DNA of 64,000 nucleotides from Bacteroidales bacterium (GTDB lineage Bacteria; Bacteroidota; Bacteroidia; Bacteroidales; P3). The stretch is taken from assembly GCA_017522065.1 (NCBI GenBank), contig JAFXAD010000050.1:62001-126000 (forward strand), written 5' to 3'. The notes under the pieces were generated by a model, which did not search any database, had not been told where the DNA came from, and saw only the letters and a program-made list of their open reading frames with translations. The position numbers and the translations under genes were made by a program. Shown in pieces: positions 7,710-17,890 of this stretch (position 1 is the first letter of the stretch; each line of letters begins with the position of its first letter).

Positions 7710-9893
7710 CTATTCCTGCACCAAGACCACGTGTCCGTTGCTTGTGGTCCAACTTCGCGCTCCAGTGATTGAAGCAGCCCCGGAGTTGAGAGCCGCAACG
7801 AGAGCCGACTCGTCCGAAAGCGTCAGCGGGTCGTCAGCCTTTATAGTATCATTCTCCGAATCCGACGCATTAGTCCCAGACCGCATGTTATATCCAGCTT
7901 TGTAGAAACAGTGGGTAATAGTATACTTGTTAGAGGCCGGCTGGACACCAACGAGACCGTAGGTATGCGTAGCATTGATTGTGCCATAGTAGTAGCAGTT
8001 TTTTATTATCGAATTGTTATGCTGGCCATTACCCCACACAAGACCTGCAACATTCGTACCTTTTAAATTACAATAAGCATAGCAGTTTGAAATATTCAAA
8101 TGCATCTCGTCACAAACAAGACCTCCAACTAACATATTGCTTACGCCATCAATTGCCTCTATATCACCCTCGTTAAAGCAGTTTATCATGTTTCGCTCAT
8201 CGATCGTATTGTTAAATCCTACAATTCCTCCCACTATCTTGCTATTACTGTTGCTGTTATTACATCTTATTGTTCCGTAATTACTGCACCCAACAAAACT
8301 CGAAAGGCTTTCTCCAACAATGCCACCACATTTAACAATTCCAGATGTTATACCCTCAATAAGAATATCTCCGTCGTTTATGCAACCTGAAACATTGATA
8401 TTCCCTGATTGGCTGCCCGCTATACCACCAATACTCGCCGGCTGTGAAATCGATGCTGTAGTTCTATATATGATATTACCACGGTTTGTGTTGTTGGTCA
8501 TAATAGCAGCATTGGACGCATATCCAGCAATTCCACCTATATATGTGGCGTCTGATATTATAGTACCTGTATTATGATTACTGGTAAACGAACATCCGCT
8601 TGCATTGCCCACGAGTCCTCCGACATAGCGATTTGACAAATCACCAACATTAAATGTTATATCCGCTGTATTCGTGCAGTTCGACACCTCGCAGCCCGTG
8701 CCCGAAGCTAAAGCTTTACAGGCCAAAAGTCCGAAACTATTATCGTAGCATACTGGCGACGTAATGGGATTCAGCGTTGCGAGAGTTAGATTGCTGACCG
8801 TCGCTCCATTTATCTTGTTGAACAGCGGTATGCTGTCAGTAGTAAGCGTAATGGTATGGCCACATCCGTCGAGTTTGGCTTTGAACTCCGCGACAGTCGT
8901 TGCCACCTGAATATCGTTGGCAAGAGCAATGTATTTTGCCGCATTGCTTGCATTCAAAGACATAGTCCGTTCCCAGCTACGTTGCGAGCACACCAAGTAG
9001 GGGTGCGATGCCGTCCCGTCCATAGTTGCAGCCGAGACACTCTCGCCAGCCACGCTGATATTAGTGCCGTCGAACGACGTCACAAAGCGGTATATCGAAC
9101 CTTTAGCAATGTCGAACGTCGTGCCCGACTTGGTCTTCTCGAAAACCTTCACATCGCCTGCAGCATTCTCAAACACAAACCGCAACGTGAAGGACGATAC
9201 TTCTGTCATTGGTGCCACAACAAGGTAGAAATCCTTGGCAGCGGCGCCCACAGCCTCAGGCGTAGAGAAGCGGAGAGTCCGCTTCATGTTGGTTGGTAGA
9301 GCCGGCGAGGGGGGGGTAAAATTCCATCCTGCATCGCTGTGAGTTGCCGTCATCGTCCCACACGCGGCCTTGTCGGACTCGACCTCAACGCTGCATAGAC
9401 GTGCTCCGGAGGCGGAAGAGGCAACACTAAAATGCAACAAAGCCCCAAGCGGGGCAAATGTCAACTGATGGTTGTCTGTTGTGGCAGCCATGATGTTCTG
9501 TACCCTTTGTCGACCGCCGGCATCGGTAGCGTATATTTCTTCAGCCGGCATATCGAATGTGATTGTGCCATCCAATCCTATTGACGACATGTCGGCAGGA
9601 TAGGCAGCATAGTAAGCTCCGCCGTATGTAGTGACCCCTTCAGCATTGATGGTGGCTTTGTTGTGGTCCGATTCGTCGATATCCACCGTATAAATGCCAT
9701 TATTTATCCGCACCCTGTCGCCCTCGTTCCAGAAGATATCCAGGCCTCCCATATAGTCCTTGCCGCCATTGTAGCCATCGATGTAGACAGTAAACACGTC
9801 CTTGTCCTCCTCCTCGCGACACGCCCCCAAAACCATCGTGGCAACGACAACAAACATAAGAGCCATCATTCTGAGACCATTATATCCCTTCAT
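7710..9893 (-). CDS. Surface lipoprotein with fimbrillin-like N-terminus and GLUG repeats
   Basis: About 727 residues from the ATG at 9893; an upstream TTG adds four residues. A lipoprotein signal peptide ends in MVLGAC, followed by acidic residues typical of surface-exposed Bacteroidetes lipoproteins. Residues ~30-300 resemble fimbrillin-like (Mfa-type) domains. Residues ~410-680 contain at least five GLUG-type repeats, such as YVGGLVGNASG, YIGGIAGYASN, SIGGIAGSQSG, KCGGIVGESLS and IVGGIVGFNNT, each followed by a CxNxGDI-like strand. Such proteins are adhesins or fimbrial tips in this order. A C8 homopolymer lies inside the coding region at 9309-9316. Confidence 0.8.
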   Translation of the reverse strand: MKGYNGLRMMALMFVVVATMVLGACREEEDKDVFTVYIDGYNGGKDYMGGLDIFWNEGDRVRINNGIYTVDIDESDHNKATINAEGVTTYGGAYYAAYPADMSSIGLDGTITFDMPAEEIYATDAGGRQRVQNIMAATTDNHQLTFAPLGALLHFSVASSASGARLCSVEVESDKAACGTMTATHSDAGWNFTPPSPALPTNMKRTLRFSTPEAVGAAAKDFYLVVAPMTEVSSFTLRFVFENAAGDVKVFEKTKSGTTFDIAKGSIYRFVTSFDGTNISVAGESVSAATMDGTASHPYLVCSQRSWERTMSLNASNAAKYIALANDIQVATTVAEFKAKLDGCGHTITLTTDSIPLFNKINGATVSNLTLATLNPITSPVCYDNSFGLLACKALASGTGCEVSNCTNTADITFNVGDLSNRYVGGLVGNASGCSFTSNHNTGTIISDATYIGGIAGYASNAAIMTNNTNRGNIIYRTTASISQPASIGGIAGSQSGNINVSGCINDGDILIEGITSGIVKCGGIVGESLSSFVGCSNYGTIRCNNSNSNSKIVGGIVGFNNTIDERNMINCFNEGDIEAIDGVSNMLVGGLVCDEMHLNISNCYAYCNLKGTNVAGLVWGNGQHNNSIIKNCYYYGTINATHTYGLVGVQPASNKYTITHCFYKAGYNMRSGTNASDSENDTIKADDPLTLSDESALVAALNSGAASITGARSWTTSNGHVVLVQE

Positions 9894-9955
9894 ATTATTC
9901 GTCAATTAAGATTTATTAAGATTTTTATTTTACAACTCCCTCAACGCCAATTAAG

Positions 9956-9963
9956 CAAATTTA
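9956..9963 (-). promoter_or_regulatory. Candidate -7 box for the surface lipoprotein gene
   Basis: The minus strand reads TAAATTTG, a match to TAnnTTTG, about 63 bases upstream of the ATG at 9893. The expected -33 position falls in an A-run (T-run on the minus strand), so the upstream box is weak. Confidence 0.4.
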
Positions 9964-9993
9964 TTGCAATTATTCTGAAAAAAAATCGCCTAA

Positions 9994-12900
9994 TCATTTT
10001 TTCTCATAATAGGCCCTTCTTACATCTTCAAAAGTTTCAGGATCTTCTATATATTTCATCCATAATCTGACAGCATTCTGGATAGAAGAGACCGAGGTCT
10101 CCTTTGAGACTTGTCTTACCAAAGCAATACAACTGTGGAGTAGATCAACTTTATATTCAATAGGAATAACACTCTTAGGTATCCTTTCATACAGCATATC
10201 CATCATTCTACCCAATTCAGTTTTTGTTTTCACAGTAAACTTTGACTGCTTGGTATATGCGAGACATTTGATGTATAAATCTGATTGTTCAGTTATATCT
10301 GTTGCACAATAATGAATGATTTTCTGATAAATAGTCTGCACATCGCCGCCATTCTCAGTATGAAGCATCAATGCGTTCACCGAATCGACAATAGTTTTTT
10401 TATTTCCATCGAATAGTGTCTTCTCGATTATGTCACGCATTTGTTTACGGCTAATAACACGACAGTGATTGTTTAGCCGTTCCAGCGACATCTTCACCGG
10501 CAAGCCATCATCCACAAGCTGACACAAAGCATTAAAAAGTTCGGTGCATTCATCTTTATCATATTCAGAATAATGCAACCCCTCTAATAAGAATCCAATT
10601 TGACCGAAAAAACCTACAACAAATTTTCTGAGTCCACCCATAATTCTTTCCGAATCATCATGAGCTATAACCAACTTGTTATCATTTATGATTTTCGCAA
10701 GTTTCTTCAACAATCCCTTCTTCTGCTTTTCTGATAGTATTTCTTTTACTGCTATTACTTTTCCAAACAGATCGGTCAACTCTGATATTTTTATTGACGA
10801 CCTATTAAAAATGTAATCTTTCGACAGAATATTATCCAGTATAGACTCCAATTGACGCTTCTGTTCATCAACTTCATCCACTATAGCCGGAACTAAGGAG
10901 AACGACTGCCAATAAAAACGACTATTGTTATTATTTCTGCGCCATTCTACTACAGCATCTTCGGCAATTTGTCTCTGATTTTCTGTAATATTTGAACGCA
11001 GAATATATTCTAATCTTGACAATGCCGCGTTCCTGATATCATCATTCTCAGATTTCAATCCTTCAATAACAATCTTCTGATGTTTGTCTTGAGGAACAAA
11101 TAAATCATAACCTATATTAGGGAACGGGTAATCAAAGCCTCTTGCATTCAAATCGAAAGGCATAGAGAACATGACATCCATCACCTTTGAAAGAGTCTCA
11201 GGAAGCATTGAATCATACAGAATATGAATATCTTTATACAAAGCATCATCGTACAAATCAATATACATCCTAATGCCTTCAAAAACACTCCATTTTGATT
11301 GTTCAGATATTTTCGTTGCCAAACGGCAAAGCATGGGCAGCAAAACATTCTTTTTCCTGAACAATAACGCTTTCGACTGTGAAGGCTTGTTTAGCAAGTC
11401 GAGCAAGCGTTGTGTTATTCGTTCTGCTTGAGCCCTTCTTATTTTTACCAATACTTTTCTTGAAACAGCGGTCTCTGCAACAAGTCTACTGCCCGACCTT
11501 AAAGCGATAGGGAAGATATATGCGGTATCAAATTCGCTCAAGTTCTCGACTATTTCCGCCAAAATCTTATAGTCGACAGTGTATTCTGCCATACCATAAG
11601 GAAAGCCAAAGTGCTCACATAATTGCAAATATCTGTAAGGATAAATAAAATGTGGATTATATCCTGAGAGTATCTGCCAAGAATTACTTATAGCTCCGAT
11701 CGCAAATCCATGTTCAGTACGTCTTTCAGACGACTCCGCAAGCCGAGTTTTGCCCGTAAAGAAGTCGCTCAACGCCAGAAAAGAATATTCAGGCGGCTGA
11801 TTAGGACGTTTATTCCCCTCATAGAACGACGACAAAAATTCCAAAGCCGCCTTTCTGGATAGCATTTCTACTGAAGGTGTGTCTTTTAAAATCATCCTTG
11901 AAATTCTTTCCAGAGCCTCCCCTATCATTGCCGAAGGTTCTTCGTTACCATGTATTTCAGCAATCACAAGTGCCTTGTATACAATACCGTCATAATCGCT
12001 TTTCGAGGGCTGCCATTCCCGCAAAAGCTTTTCCAGCGAATCATATTGCAACAACGACAATAAGTTGCAAGACATCGTATAGTAGTAACGTCTCTTTTGC
12101 TCCTCTGTCATATCAGACAAATGGCTCCTTAACAAATTGTCAAGATGCTCTATATCTTCGTTATTATCTGGAAAATAACGATAAATCCGCAACAGAGATA
12201 CCGCCAAACTCAAAACTTCATTACTCAGCACCCCATCACTGTGACTGTTAATACATTCCCTGATACTTTCGACATACCAATCGTACTTCTTCATCGTCAA
12301 CGACACATCTGCCCGCCAGTCCAACTCAAATAGAAACTTCTCCTTCGTTGTAATATCCGGGATATTCTTCACTACATCCTGCAAATATGGAAAATACAAT
12401 TCCATATCCCTGAAATCATCATAACGCTCTTTAGGAAGAACGAACCATCCTGGGTACGACTCCCTTATCTTTTTCATTTCTTCTATTACCGCCACGACAT
12501 CATTTGTCGTCGTATCGTATTTGACCTTGGCATTCCATTGATTGTCTTCTTTCTGTTCCAAATATGAAAAGAAGAAATCCAAAGCAGATCTGTAGTCCTT
12601 CAAATTGCTGACCTCTGCTAGGTTAAGTACGTCCACACCTCTTGCCTGCATAAGTTTCTTGAAAGAGTCATCATAATTAGCGTCAAATGTTATGAGATAC
12701 GTCGGATTGGCATAACTGCCCATAACATCTTTTAGCCACGCCTGCCAAGAGGTGAAATTTGGGTCATCCCCCGAAAAACCTATCAAGCAGAAAACACTCT
12801 CTACAAGAGCCTGACGTACAGTGTTCACAAATTCCGGATGGTTAGTCGGATAAGACCGGAAATCTTCTTCGGTCATCAGAAAAGGAGTTTTGTCAGGAAA

Positions 12901-13407
12901 ACTTCCATGCAGCTTTATGATTCGCGGTGAAGATTTATACAGCAACATTTCTTTAGATGTCACCACCTTATAGTATCGTCCAGAATTCTCAGCTGCCCTT
13001 TCAAGCAATGTATCGTAGTTCGTTGTAAAAACATCTCGCCAATTCAACCTCATAAGTTGATTATGGAGACTTCCCGGTCGAATGAGATCATCTGGCAACG
13101 AGTCCTTTATCAACTGGTCAAGAGCATTCCTACCCACATTGGAAGCCAGAAGTGAAGCCAGCCGCATTGGAGTTTTGAAAGCGAGATCCTTTGCCGTCGG
13201 CTTTTTTGCATACAATTGCTCATAAATATCCTCCGCAAGGCAGTTCCAGTCCTTCATAACTACATGGGACTCCATATCCGCATTTTTACTAAAGCCAGCT
13301 CCTACCATAACCGTGGCACGACCACCATTAAGGAAACCTCGTATTCGTTTTAATTTAGCAAGCAAGTTGTCCGGCAATGCTTTGATAACACTTTCTATGT
13401 CTTTCAT
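9994..13407 (-). CDS. SIR2-domain protein with long helical C-terminus, probable antiphage effector
   Basis: A 1137-residue protein. Residues ~25-270 form a SIR2-like domain with the Gly-rich loop GAGFS (36-40), TTNYD (catalytic-type Asn130), KLHGSF (His167) and GFSGDDPNF, so NAD-binding and catalytic residues are retained. The remaining ~850 residues look like helical repeats, as in DSR-type defence sirtuins. Defence SIR2 proteins deplete NAD+ when phage is sensed; that role is inferred here. Only two bases separate it from the upstream 1237-residue gene, so the two form an operon. A DUF4020-like C-terminus is possible but I cannot verify it. Confidence 0.75.
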   Translation of the reverse strand: MKDIESVIKALPDNLLAKLKRIRGFLNGGRATVMVGAGFSKNADMESHVVMKDWNCLAEDIYEQLYAKKPTAKDLAFKTPMRLASLLASNVGRNALDQLIKDSLPDDLIRPGSLHNQLMRLNWRDVFTTNYDTLLERAAENSGRYYKVVTSKEMLLYKSSPRIIKLHGSFPDKTPFLMTEEDFRSYPTNHPEFVNTVRQALVESVFCLIGFSGDDPNFTSWQAWLKDVMGSYANPTYLITFDANYDDSFKKLMQARGVDVLNLAEVSNLKDYRSALDFFFSYLEQKEDNQWNAKVKYDTTTNDVVAVIEEMKKIRESYPGWFVLPKERYDDFRDMELYFPYLQDVVKNIPDITTKEKFLFELDWRADVSLTMKKYDWYVESIRECINSHSDGVLSNEVLSLAVSLLRIYRYFPDNNEDIEHLDNLLRSHLSDMTEEQKRRYYYTMSCNLLSLLQYDSLEKLLREWQPSKSDYDGIVYKALVIAEIHGNEEPSAMIGEALERISRMILKDTPSVEMLSRKAALEFLSSFYEGNKRPNQPPEYSFLALSDFFTGKTRLAESSERRTEHGFAIGAISNSWQILSGYNPHFIYPYRYLQLCEHFGFPYGMAEYTVDYKILAEIVENLSEFDTAYIFPIALRSGSRLVAETAVSRKVLVKIRRAQAERITQRLLDLLNKPSQSKALLFRKKNVLLPMLCRLATKISEQSKWSVFEGIRMYIDLYDDALYKDIHILYDSMLPETLSKVMDVMFSMPFDLNARGFDYPFPNIGYDLFVPQDKHQKIVIEGLKSENDDIRNAALSRLEYILRSNITENQRQIAEDAVVEWRRNNNNSRFYWQSFSLVPAIVDEVDEQKRQLESILDNILSKDYIFNRSSIKISELTDLFGKVIAVKEILSEKQKKGLLKKLAKIINDNKLVIAHDDSERIMGGLRKFVVGFFGQIGFLLEGLHYSEYDKDECTELFNALCQLVDDGLPVKMSLERLNNHCRVISRKQMRDIIEKTLFDGNKKTIVDSVNALMLHTENGGDVQTIYQKIIHYCATDITEQSDLYIKCLAYTKQSKFTVKTKTELGRMMDMLYERIPKSVIPIEYKVDLLHSCIALVRQVSKETSVSSIQNAVRLWMKYIEDPETFEDVRRAYYEKK

Positions 13408-13409
13408 AC

Positions 13410-16400
13410 CTAATAATCCAATTTTGTAAGATCCGCTTCATATTCCATCCGCTTGGACATTTCAGAATACTCCTTTGCCAATTTTTCGAACACTTTTGCT
13501 ACTTTCGGGAATTTCTTTTTATAGCGCATATTTAGGCTCTTGAAAAAAGACTCCTTGCCACGTTCAATCTCTCCGCCATCATAAGGACCTCTTACTGTAT
13601 AGCCCCGTTTGTTATACAGACCAACACGATAATTATTGAAAAAGTCATCGTTATCTATATTTTCCATGATGGCAAACAATTTCTCATCACTTTCACTTCC
13701 CTCTTTGTAATACGAGAACATTTTGCCCAATTGTATATACGCAGCCTTTGTCCGTTTTTTTTCAGATGAAATCCGCAAAACTTCTTGCACCCAACAAGAA
13801 AGAGACTGAGCATCAACAGTTCCGTCATCCGATACGTACGGAATTTTTCTCCAATAACAAAAAAGCTGGAAAGCTCTTTCTGCATTGGAACGTTTGCATT
13901 CGTCGACCATATCACTTTTCTCCAAATCCTCATCTTCTCTGTCCGCTCTATATAGATATGTTAGCAGTTCGACAAAAAAAGAAGGATCGTCTGACATCCT
14001 TTTATATATCAAGCTCAGACTTGAGTGATCAGATTTACGGACCAGTATCGGTAAGAAAACCCACTCCATTTTAAACAATAAATCCTTGTCTGAATCAACT
14101 CTTTGATGAAGTACCTCGATAATTTTTTCTACCGCCAAATGATCCAAACTTTCATTTGAACCTGGCTTAGATTCCAATACATTTTTCAAAATCAGCTGCA
14201 AGAGGCTTGTTTCAAGTTTTTCAGCATAAATCCAACATCTTGATAATGCATAAATAGCTCTCCCTGCACCGACAAGCTTATATATTTGGTAGTCAATATC
14301 CTTTCGATATGGTCCATACAAGCAACCGTACGTTTTCCGCCAGTACAGAATTTGTATATTCTCGTTTTGTTTTTCAACAAATGACCACAATGCCTGGTCT
14401 GGATTTATCGACAACAACAAGTCAACAAGTGCGGCTTCAGACGATTCCTTCTCTTCGAGTGATTTAAATAATACAAACAAGGCCTCCTCCCCAATCAATT
14501 TTTCCAATGCTCCAAAATAGCCTCTTACAAATGACGAATCCTTTTCATTGCCCAACATCGCACAGATTTTGTCAGTCAAGCTATCACGCATATAAAACCG
14601 AGCCATTGCCATGCCTAAAGTCCTCGGTTCCTTGACAAGATTCCTCATCGCAATCAGCTCATCCACACCGCGCTGTGCAATCAAGACTTCACAGGCATCA
14701 TATCTAAGTTTCTCTATCTGATGTATGTTCGAATAATCATCGTCAGGATCTTTTTCTATTTTTTGCGGCAAATGTGGGAAATCTTCATCAAATAGCCATT
14801 GGTAACGCATCCACATATCGGATGGCGTCAGTTTTTCATACGCTACCTTCACACTTTCCAATTCCTCGTCTGTTAGGGAAAACTGGTTCTTAATGCCATC
14901 AACATACTGATACCATAATGTTTCACGCAATGCCTTACGCGTCATTCCGCCTGCATTTCCATCTATTTTTTCAACAGCATACGGCAGCCAGGATATTAAT
15001 ATCTTTCTAATACTGAGCGGTATCGGTTCCATTTTCTCCACCAAGTCGCACAACCGTTTGTCATCGCCACTGAACATTGACATTAAATGCGTTATCACCC
15101 AATTAGTCGTATCCAGAATTACTTTATTACTTATACTCTTTATCTCCTCGAATTCAAAGTCACGCCATTTTAAATGATATGTATCCATCGATACCGCGTG
15201 TGGTTGTGGCAATAATGCCACTAACAAATCCCACATTTTTGTATATCCCGACTTAATGCAATCTTCAAGTACAGCCAATCGCATATTCAGGCTTGCTGAT
15301 GTTTGAGGTCTCCAAAACAGGTAGATAGTATTCAAACTATTGAATGGGCGATTAGCTAATTTCCCACCTGGATCCAACTCCGACAGTGTCAAAAGTATTT
15401 CTGTCACGGGTTGTAGACATTCCGGCAACCATGCCAAGGCCTCCAGAGCCCACAACATGTTCGTGTGATGGCTCTCTGTAAAAATAAGGTCTTCTTTTTC
15501 TTCAAAAAGAGCCGATACAATTTCTCTATCCTTAATAGCCGATTGTATGCATTTGACAAACACAGAAGGCGAAGCCTCGGCGAGCAGAGGCATATTATCA
15601 GAAAACTCAATCCATTTCTGCGGATTACTTGTATTCATAAGTCTCTCGACCAAACCATCTACCCACAGCTGACAATCTTTCATAATCCCCATCCTCGACC
15701 CATACATAGCCATAATGATGATATTCTCCAAAAGACCTTTACGTAACTGCTGAGAGTATTCGCGTTCTGCCTTTACAAAGACCTCATCAAAAGCTGTGGC
15801 GAGCAATTCAATATGTTTTGACCGAATTGAATCTGACAGACAGTTCCATATAGACAATGGCGAAGTAAACCGCCAAATAGTTCCGATATTCATAACTGGC
15901 GAAACAGGCAACTTAGACCAATAAACGAGTCTCGTATGGTATTCCGCGAAGTCTTTGCCGGATAATTGCATTAGCAAGTCCCTGTCCCCTTGACAGACGT
16001 CATTCCATTTCCCCATCAGCAACGCGGGGAGCAGTTCCATCAAATCCTCATCGTTTTGCCAGTTCGCCCGAAAAGAAGGGAAATCGAGAGCCTTTCTGAT
16101 TAAAGCAATGTTGCACGAGTTTTCCATAACCACACGCTCAGCGACTCTACGTTCCTCACCATACGATACCAGAATGTCAATTAGTTCCCGTCTGTTTGAA
16201 ACAGGCAGCTTTATTTTGTTTGATGTAAACTCATCATCCGGTGAAAGAGGTATGATTACAGAATGCCCATTCCCTACGGCACTGTATACCATACCATAGT
16301 CATCGACCATCGGAACAAACCAGAGCTTCGCTCCTTTATGGTTCATTAAGTGGCGGAATACGCTTTTGTCATATACCACAATACCTTTCGATTTGAACGC

Positions 16401-17123
16401 ATCTTGTATATTGGCGGTCATTTGTTGAATTGATGCCAATATAAACGCCAAAGCCTCTTCGCGTGAAGAGGCTTCGATTCCATAGGCGAAAGGTATGTCG
16501 TTTTTAAGACTGTCTTCCAGTTGTCGGGCAACGTTCTTTCTTCCGTTAGTATAAAATTCTGGAGTCAATCTATATGGCTTATTACCTCCAACAAAGTCAT
16601 TCCATTTGTCGTCAACAGTATCGAAGCCATAGGTTGGTGTTGCACCAACCTTAGCCGACAACCACCGCTCGACTGCTGGAGCCGCTAAAAGCCATTGGGA
16701 TATAATAACCGAATCATATACAACGATATCCTTCCACTGTCCTTCTTTCTTTTTCTCTTTTATCCATTCGTCCTTTTTTGTCCAAATTCGGGGTGTAACA
16801 AAAACAAAAGTCGTTTCCGATTTGTTGTAATCCGGGTTGTTGGCATCAGTCCTTTTTCTGAAATCGCTTTCTGCTTTCGGATGTGGAGAATCTTCGGTGC
16901 CGAACTCCCAACCGCTTACCCCTTGGGGGATATAAGAGGTCCCTTCATCTGTTTCTACCCATCCGTCCCAACCTCTCAGATAAGTCGCGCTACCAATAGG
17001 AACATCCATTTTGTTTCTACCGGCTGGAATCGTTGCGTGAAGCAGTCTCAAAATAAGTTCAGCGAATTCAGACTTCGCATTTACCGTTTTAGCCCAATTC
17101 TCTATATAGATCCTATCAATCAT
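13410..17123 (-). CDS. Large nuclease-like partner of the SIR2 protein
   Basis: About 1237 residues from the ATG at 17123 (MIDRIYIENWAKTVNA); another start at 17165 adds 14 residues. The N-terminal ~170 residues show GWDGWVET and GVSGWEFGTE, then PKAESDFRKRT and FVFVTPRIW. The arrangement of Asp53, Glu73 and a nearby Lys could be a PD-(D/E)XK-like nuclease fold. No intact Walker A loop is visible, although EASSREEALAFILASI sits where a STAND-type P-loop often does. The rest is helical and may act as a sensor. It is the first gene of the pair with SIR2. I do not recognise a named family. Confidence 0.55.
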   Translation of the reverse strand: MIDRIYIENWAKTVNAKSEFAELILRLLHATIPAGRNKMDVPIGSATYLRGWDGWVETDEGTSYIPQGVSGWEFGTEDSPHPKAESDFRKRTDANNPDYNKSETTFVFVTPRIWTKKDEWIKEKKKEGQWKDIVVYDSVIISQWLLAAPAVERWLSAKVGATPTYGFDTVDDKWNDFVGGNKPYRLTPEFYTNGRKNVARQLEDSLKNDIPFAYGIEASSREEALAFILASIQQMTANIQDAFKSKGIVVYDKSVFRHLMNHKGAKLWFVPMVDDYGMVYSAVGNGHSVIIPLSPDDEFTSNKIKLPVSNRRELIDILVSYGEERRVAERVVMENSCNIALIRKALDFPSFRANWQNDEDLMELLPALLMGKWNDVCQGDRDLLMQLSGKDFAEYHTRLVYWSKLPVSPVMNIGTIWRFTSPLSIWNCLSDSIRSKHIELLATAFDEVFVKAEREYSQQLRKGLLENIIIMAMYGSRMGIMKDCQLWVDGLVERLMNTSNPQKWIEFSDNMPLLAEASPSVFVKCIQSAIKDREIVSALFEEKEDLIFTESHHTNMLWALEALAWLPECLQPVTEILLTLSELDPGGKLANRPFNSLNTIYLFWRPQTSASLNMRLAVLEDCIKSGYTKMWDLLVALLPQPHAVSMDTYHLKWRDFEFEEIKSISNKVILDTTNWVITHLMSMFSGDDKRLCDLVEKMEPIPLSIRKILISWLPYAVEKIDGNAGGMTRKALRETLWYQYVDGIKNQFSLTDEELESVKVAYEKLTPSDMWMRYQWLFDEDFPHLPQKIEKDPDDDYSNIHQIEKLRYDACEVLIAQRGVDELIAMRNLVKEPRTLGMAMARFYMRDSLTDKICAMLGNEKDSSFVRGYFGALEKLIGEEALFVLFKSLEEKESSEAALVDLLLSINPDQALWSFVEKQNENIQILYWRKTYGCLYGPYRKDIDYQIYKLVGAGRAIYALSRCWIYAEKLETSLLQLILKNVLESKPGSNESLDHLAVEKIIEVLHQRVDSDKDLLFKMEWVFLPILVRKSDHSSLSLIYKRMSDDPSFFVELLTYLYRADREDEDLEKSDMVDECKRSNAERAFQLFCYWRKIPYVSDDGTVDAQSLSCWVQEVLRISSEKKRTKAAYIQLGKMFSYYKEGSESDEKLFAIMENIDNDDFFNNYRVGLYNKRGYTVRGPYDGGEIERGKESFFKSLNMRYKKKFPKVAKVFEKLAKEYSEMSKRMEYEADLTKLDY

Positions 17124-17290
17124 ACAACTATAACTGAGTAAAGTTTGACATCTAAACTTCAGCAATTAGTGTCTAAATATTAAATTTTTTAACAGACACT
17201 CGTAACATTAATTAAAGATTAAATTTCATACCTTTGTAAACATATTACGTTCCATTCTGTTTTCTGAAAGACAGCACCTTTCATTCATTG

Positions 17291-17491
17291 CTACACTTTC
17301 TCCATCTTCGCTATTCTTACCTCATAACCAAGATTCTTAATCACCTGATAATTCTCCCTAAACACGGCTTTAGCCATAAAAGGAATCCGGGGTCTTCCGT
17401 CAGCATCATATTTCACATTGTTGGTACAAAGCAGTAAGGATGTCACCGTATAATCACTCTCTTTAAAATCGCATTCATGCAAACTCTTCAT
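17291..17491 (-). CDS. Small protein of unknown function
   Basis: A 66-residue open frame starting inside the last 17 bases of the truncated cupin gene, in another frame, so translational coupling is possible. It has no recognised motif, membrane segment or signal peptide. It could be a genuine small gene or a remnant left after truncation of its neighbour. Confidence 0.35.
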   Translation of the reverse strand: MKSLHECDFKESDYTVTSLLLCTNNVKYDADGRPRIPFMAKAVFRENYQVIKNLGYEVRIAKMEKV

Positions 17492-17768
17492 TTTTTACTA
17501 TCTCCTGTACTCCTTCCACCTCGTGCGGGACAAACGGGCCCTCCTTGCACTCGAAAATCACGGAGTCTGGCTCTAAACTCTCCAGGTTATGCCACACCCC
17601 TTTCTTGATGTCCACACCATAGCGGCCCTCCTCCTGACATAGCACCACGCTCTCTATCACCGAGCCGTCATCGTTGTATGTCGTCACCTTCACCTTGCCC
17701 CGCAGGATAACGAAAGACTCATCCTTCGTTGGGTGCCGATGGATGGGTACCTGCGTCCCCGGCTCCAC
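17475..17768 (-). pseudogene. WbuC-family cupin, 5'-truncated (copy 1 of 3)
   Basis: Encodes the cupin core PIHRHPTKDESFVILRGKVK through FECKEGPFVPHE, nearly identical to the full-length copy at 35914-36321. The N-terminal ~40 residues (the RLRMNYNFHQSL region) are missing. Nucleotide similarity to copy 2 stops abruptly near 17768, where the frame could only start at a GTG, and an in-frame stop lies six codons further upstream. WbuC cupins are small metal-binding proteins encoded in O-antigen and capsule loci; their reaction is not settled. This copy marks one edge of the defence island. Confidence 0.75.
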
Positions 17769-17890
17769 ATCACCACCATAAAGTCCTCATCCTGCCTAAA
17801 CCGCCGCCAAACCGAGAGTCATCGAGCTCGCTCGCTTGACCGAGGTGCGAAGGAGGAAGACGAATCTCTTCATGTTTCCAAACAAAATAA

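Noticed and set aside
17780-17880. A 25-codon ORF (MKRFVFLLRTSVKRASSMTL...) upstream of the truncated cupin
   Set aside because: Short, ends in a stop before the cupin frame, and has no other support.
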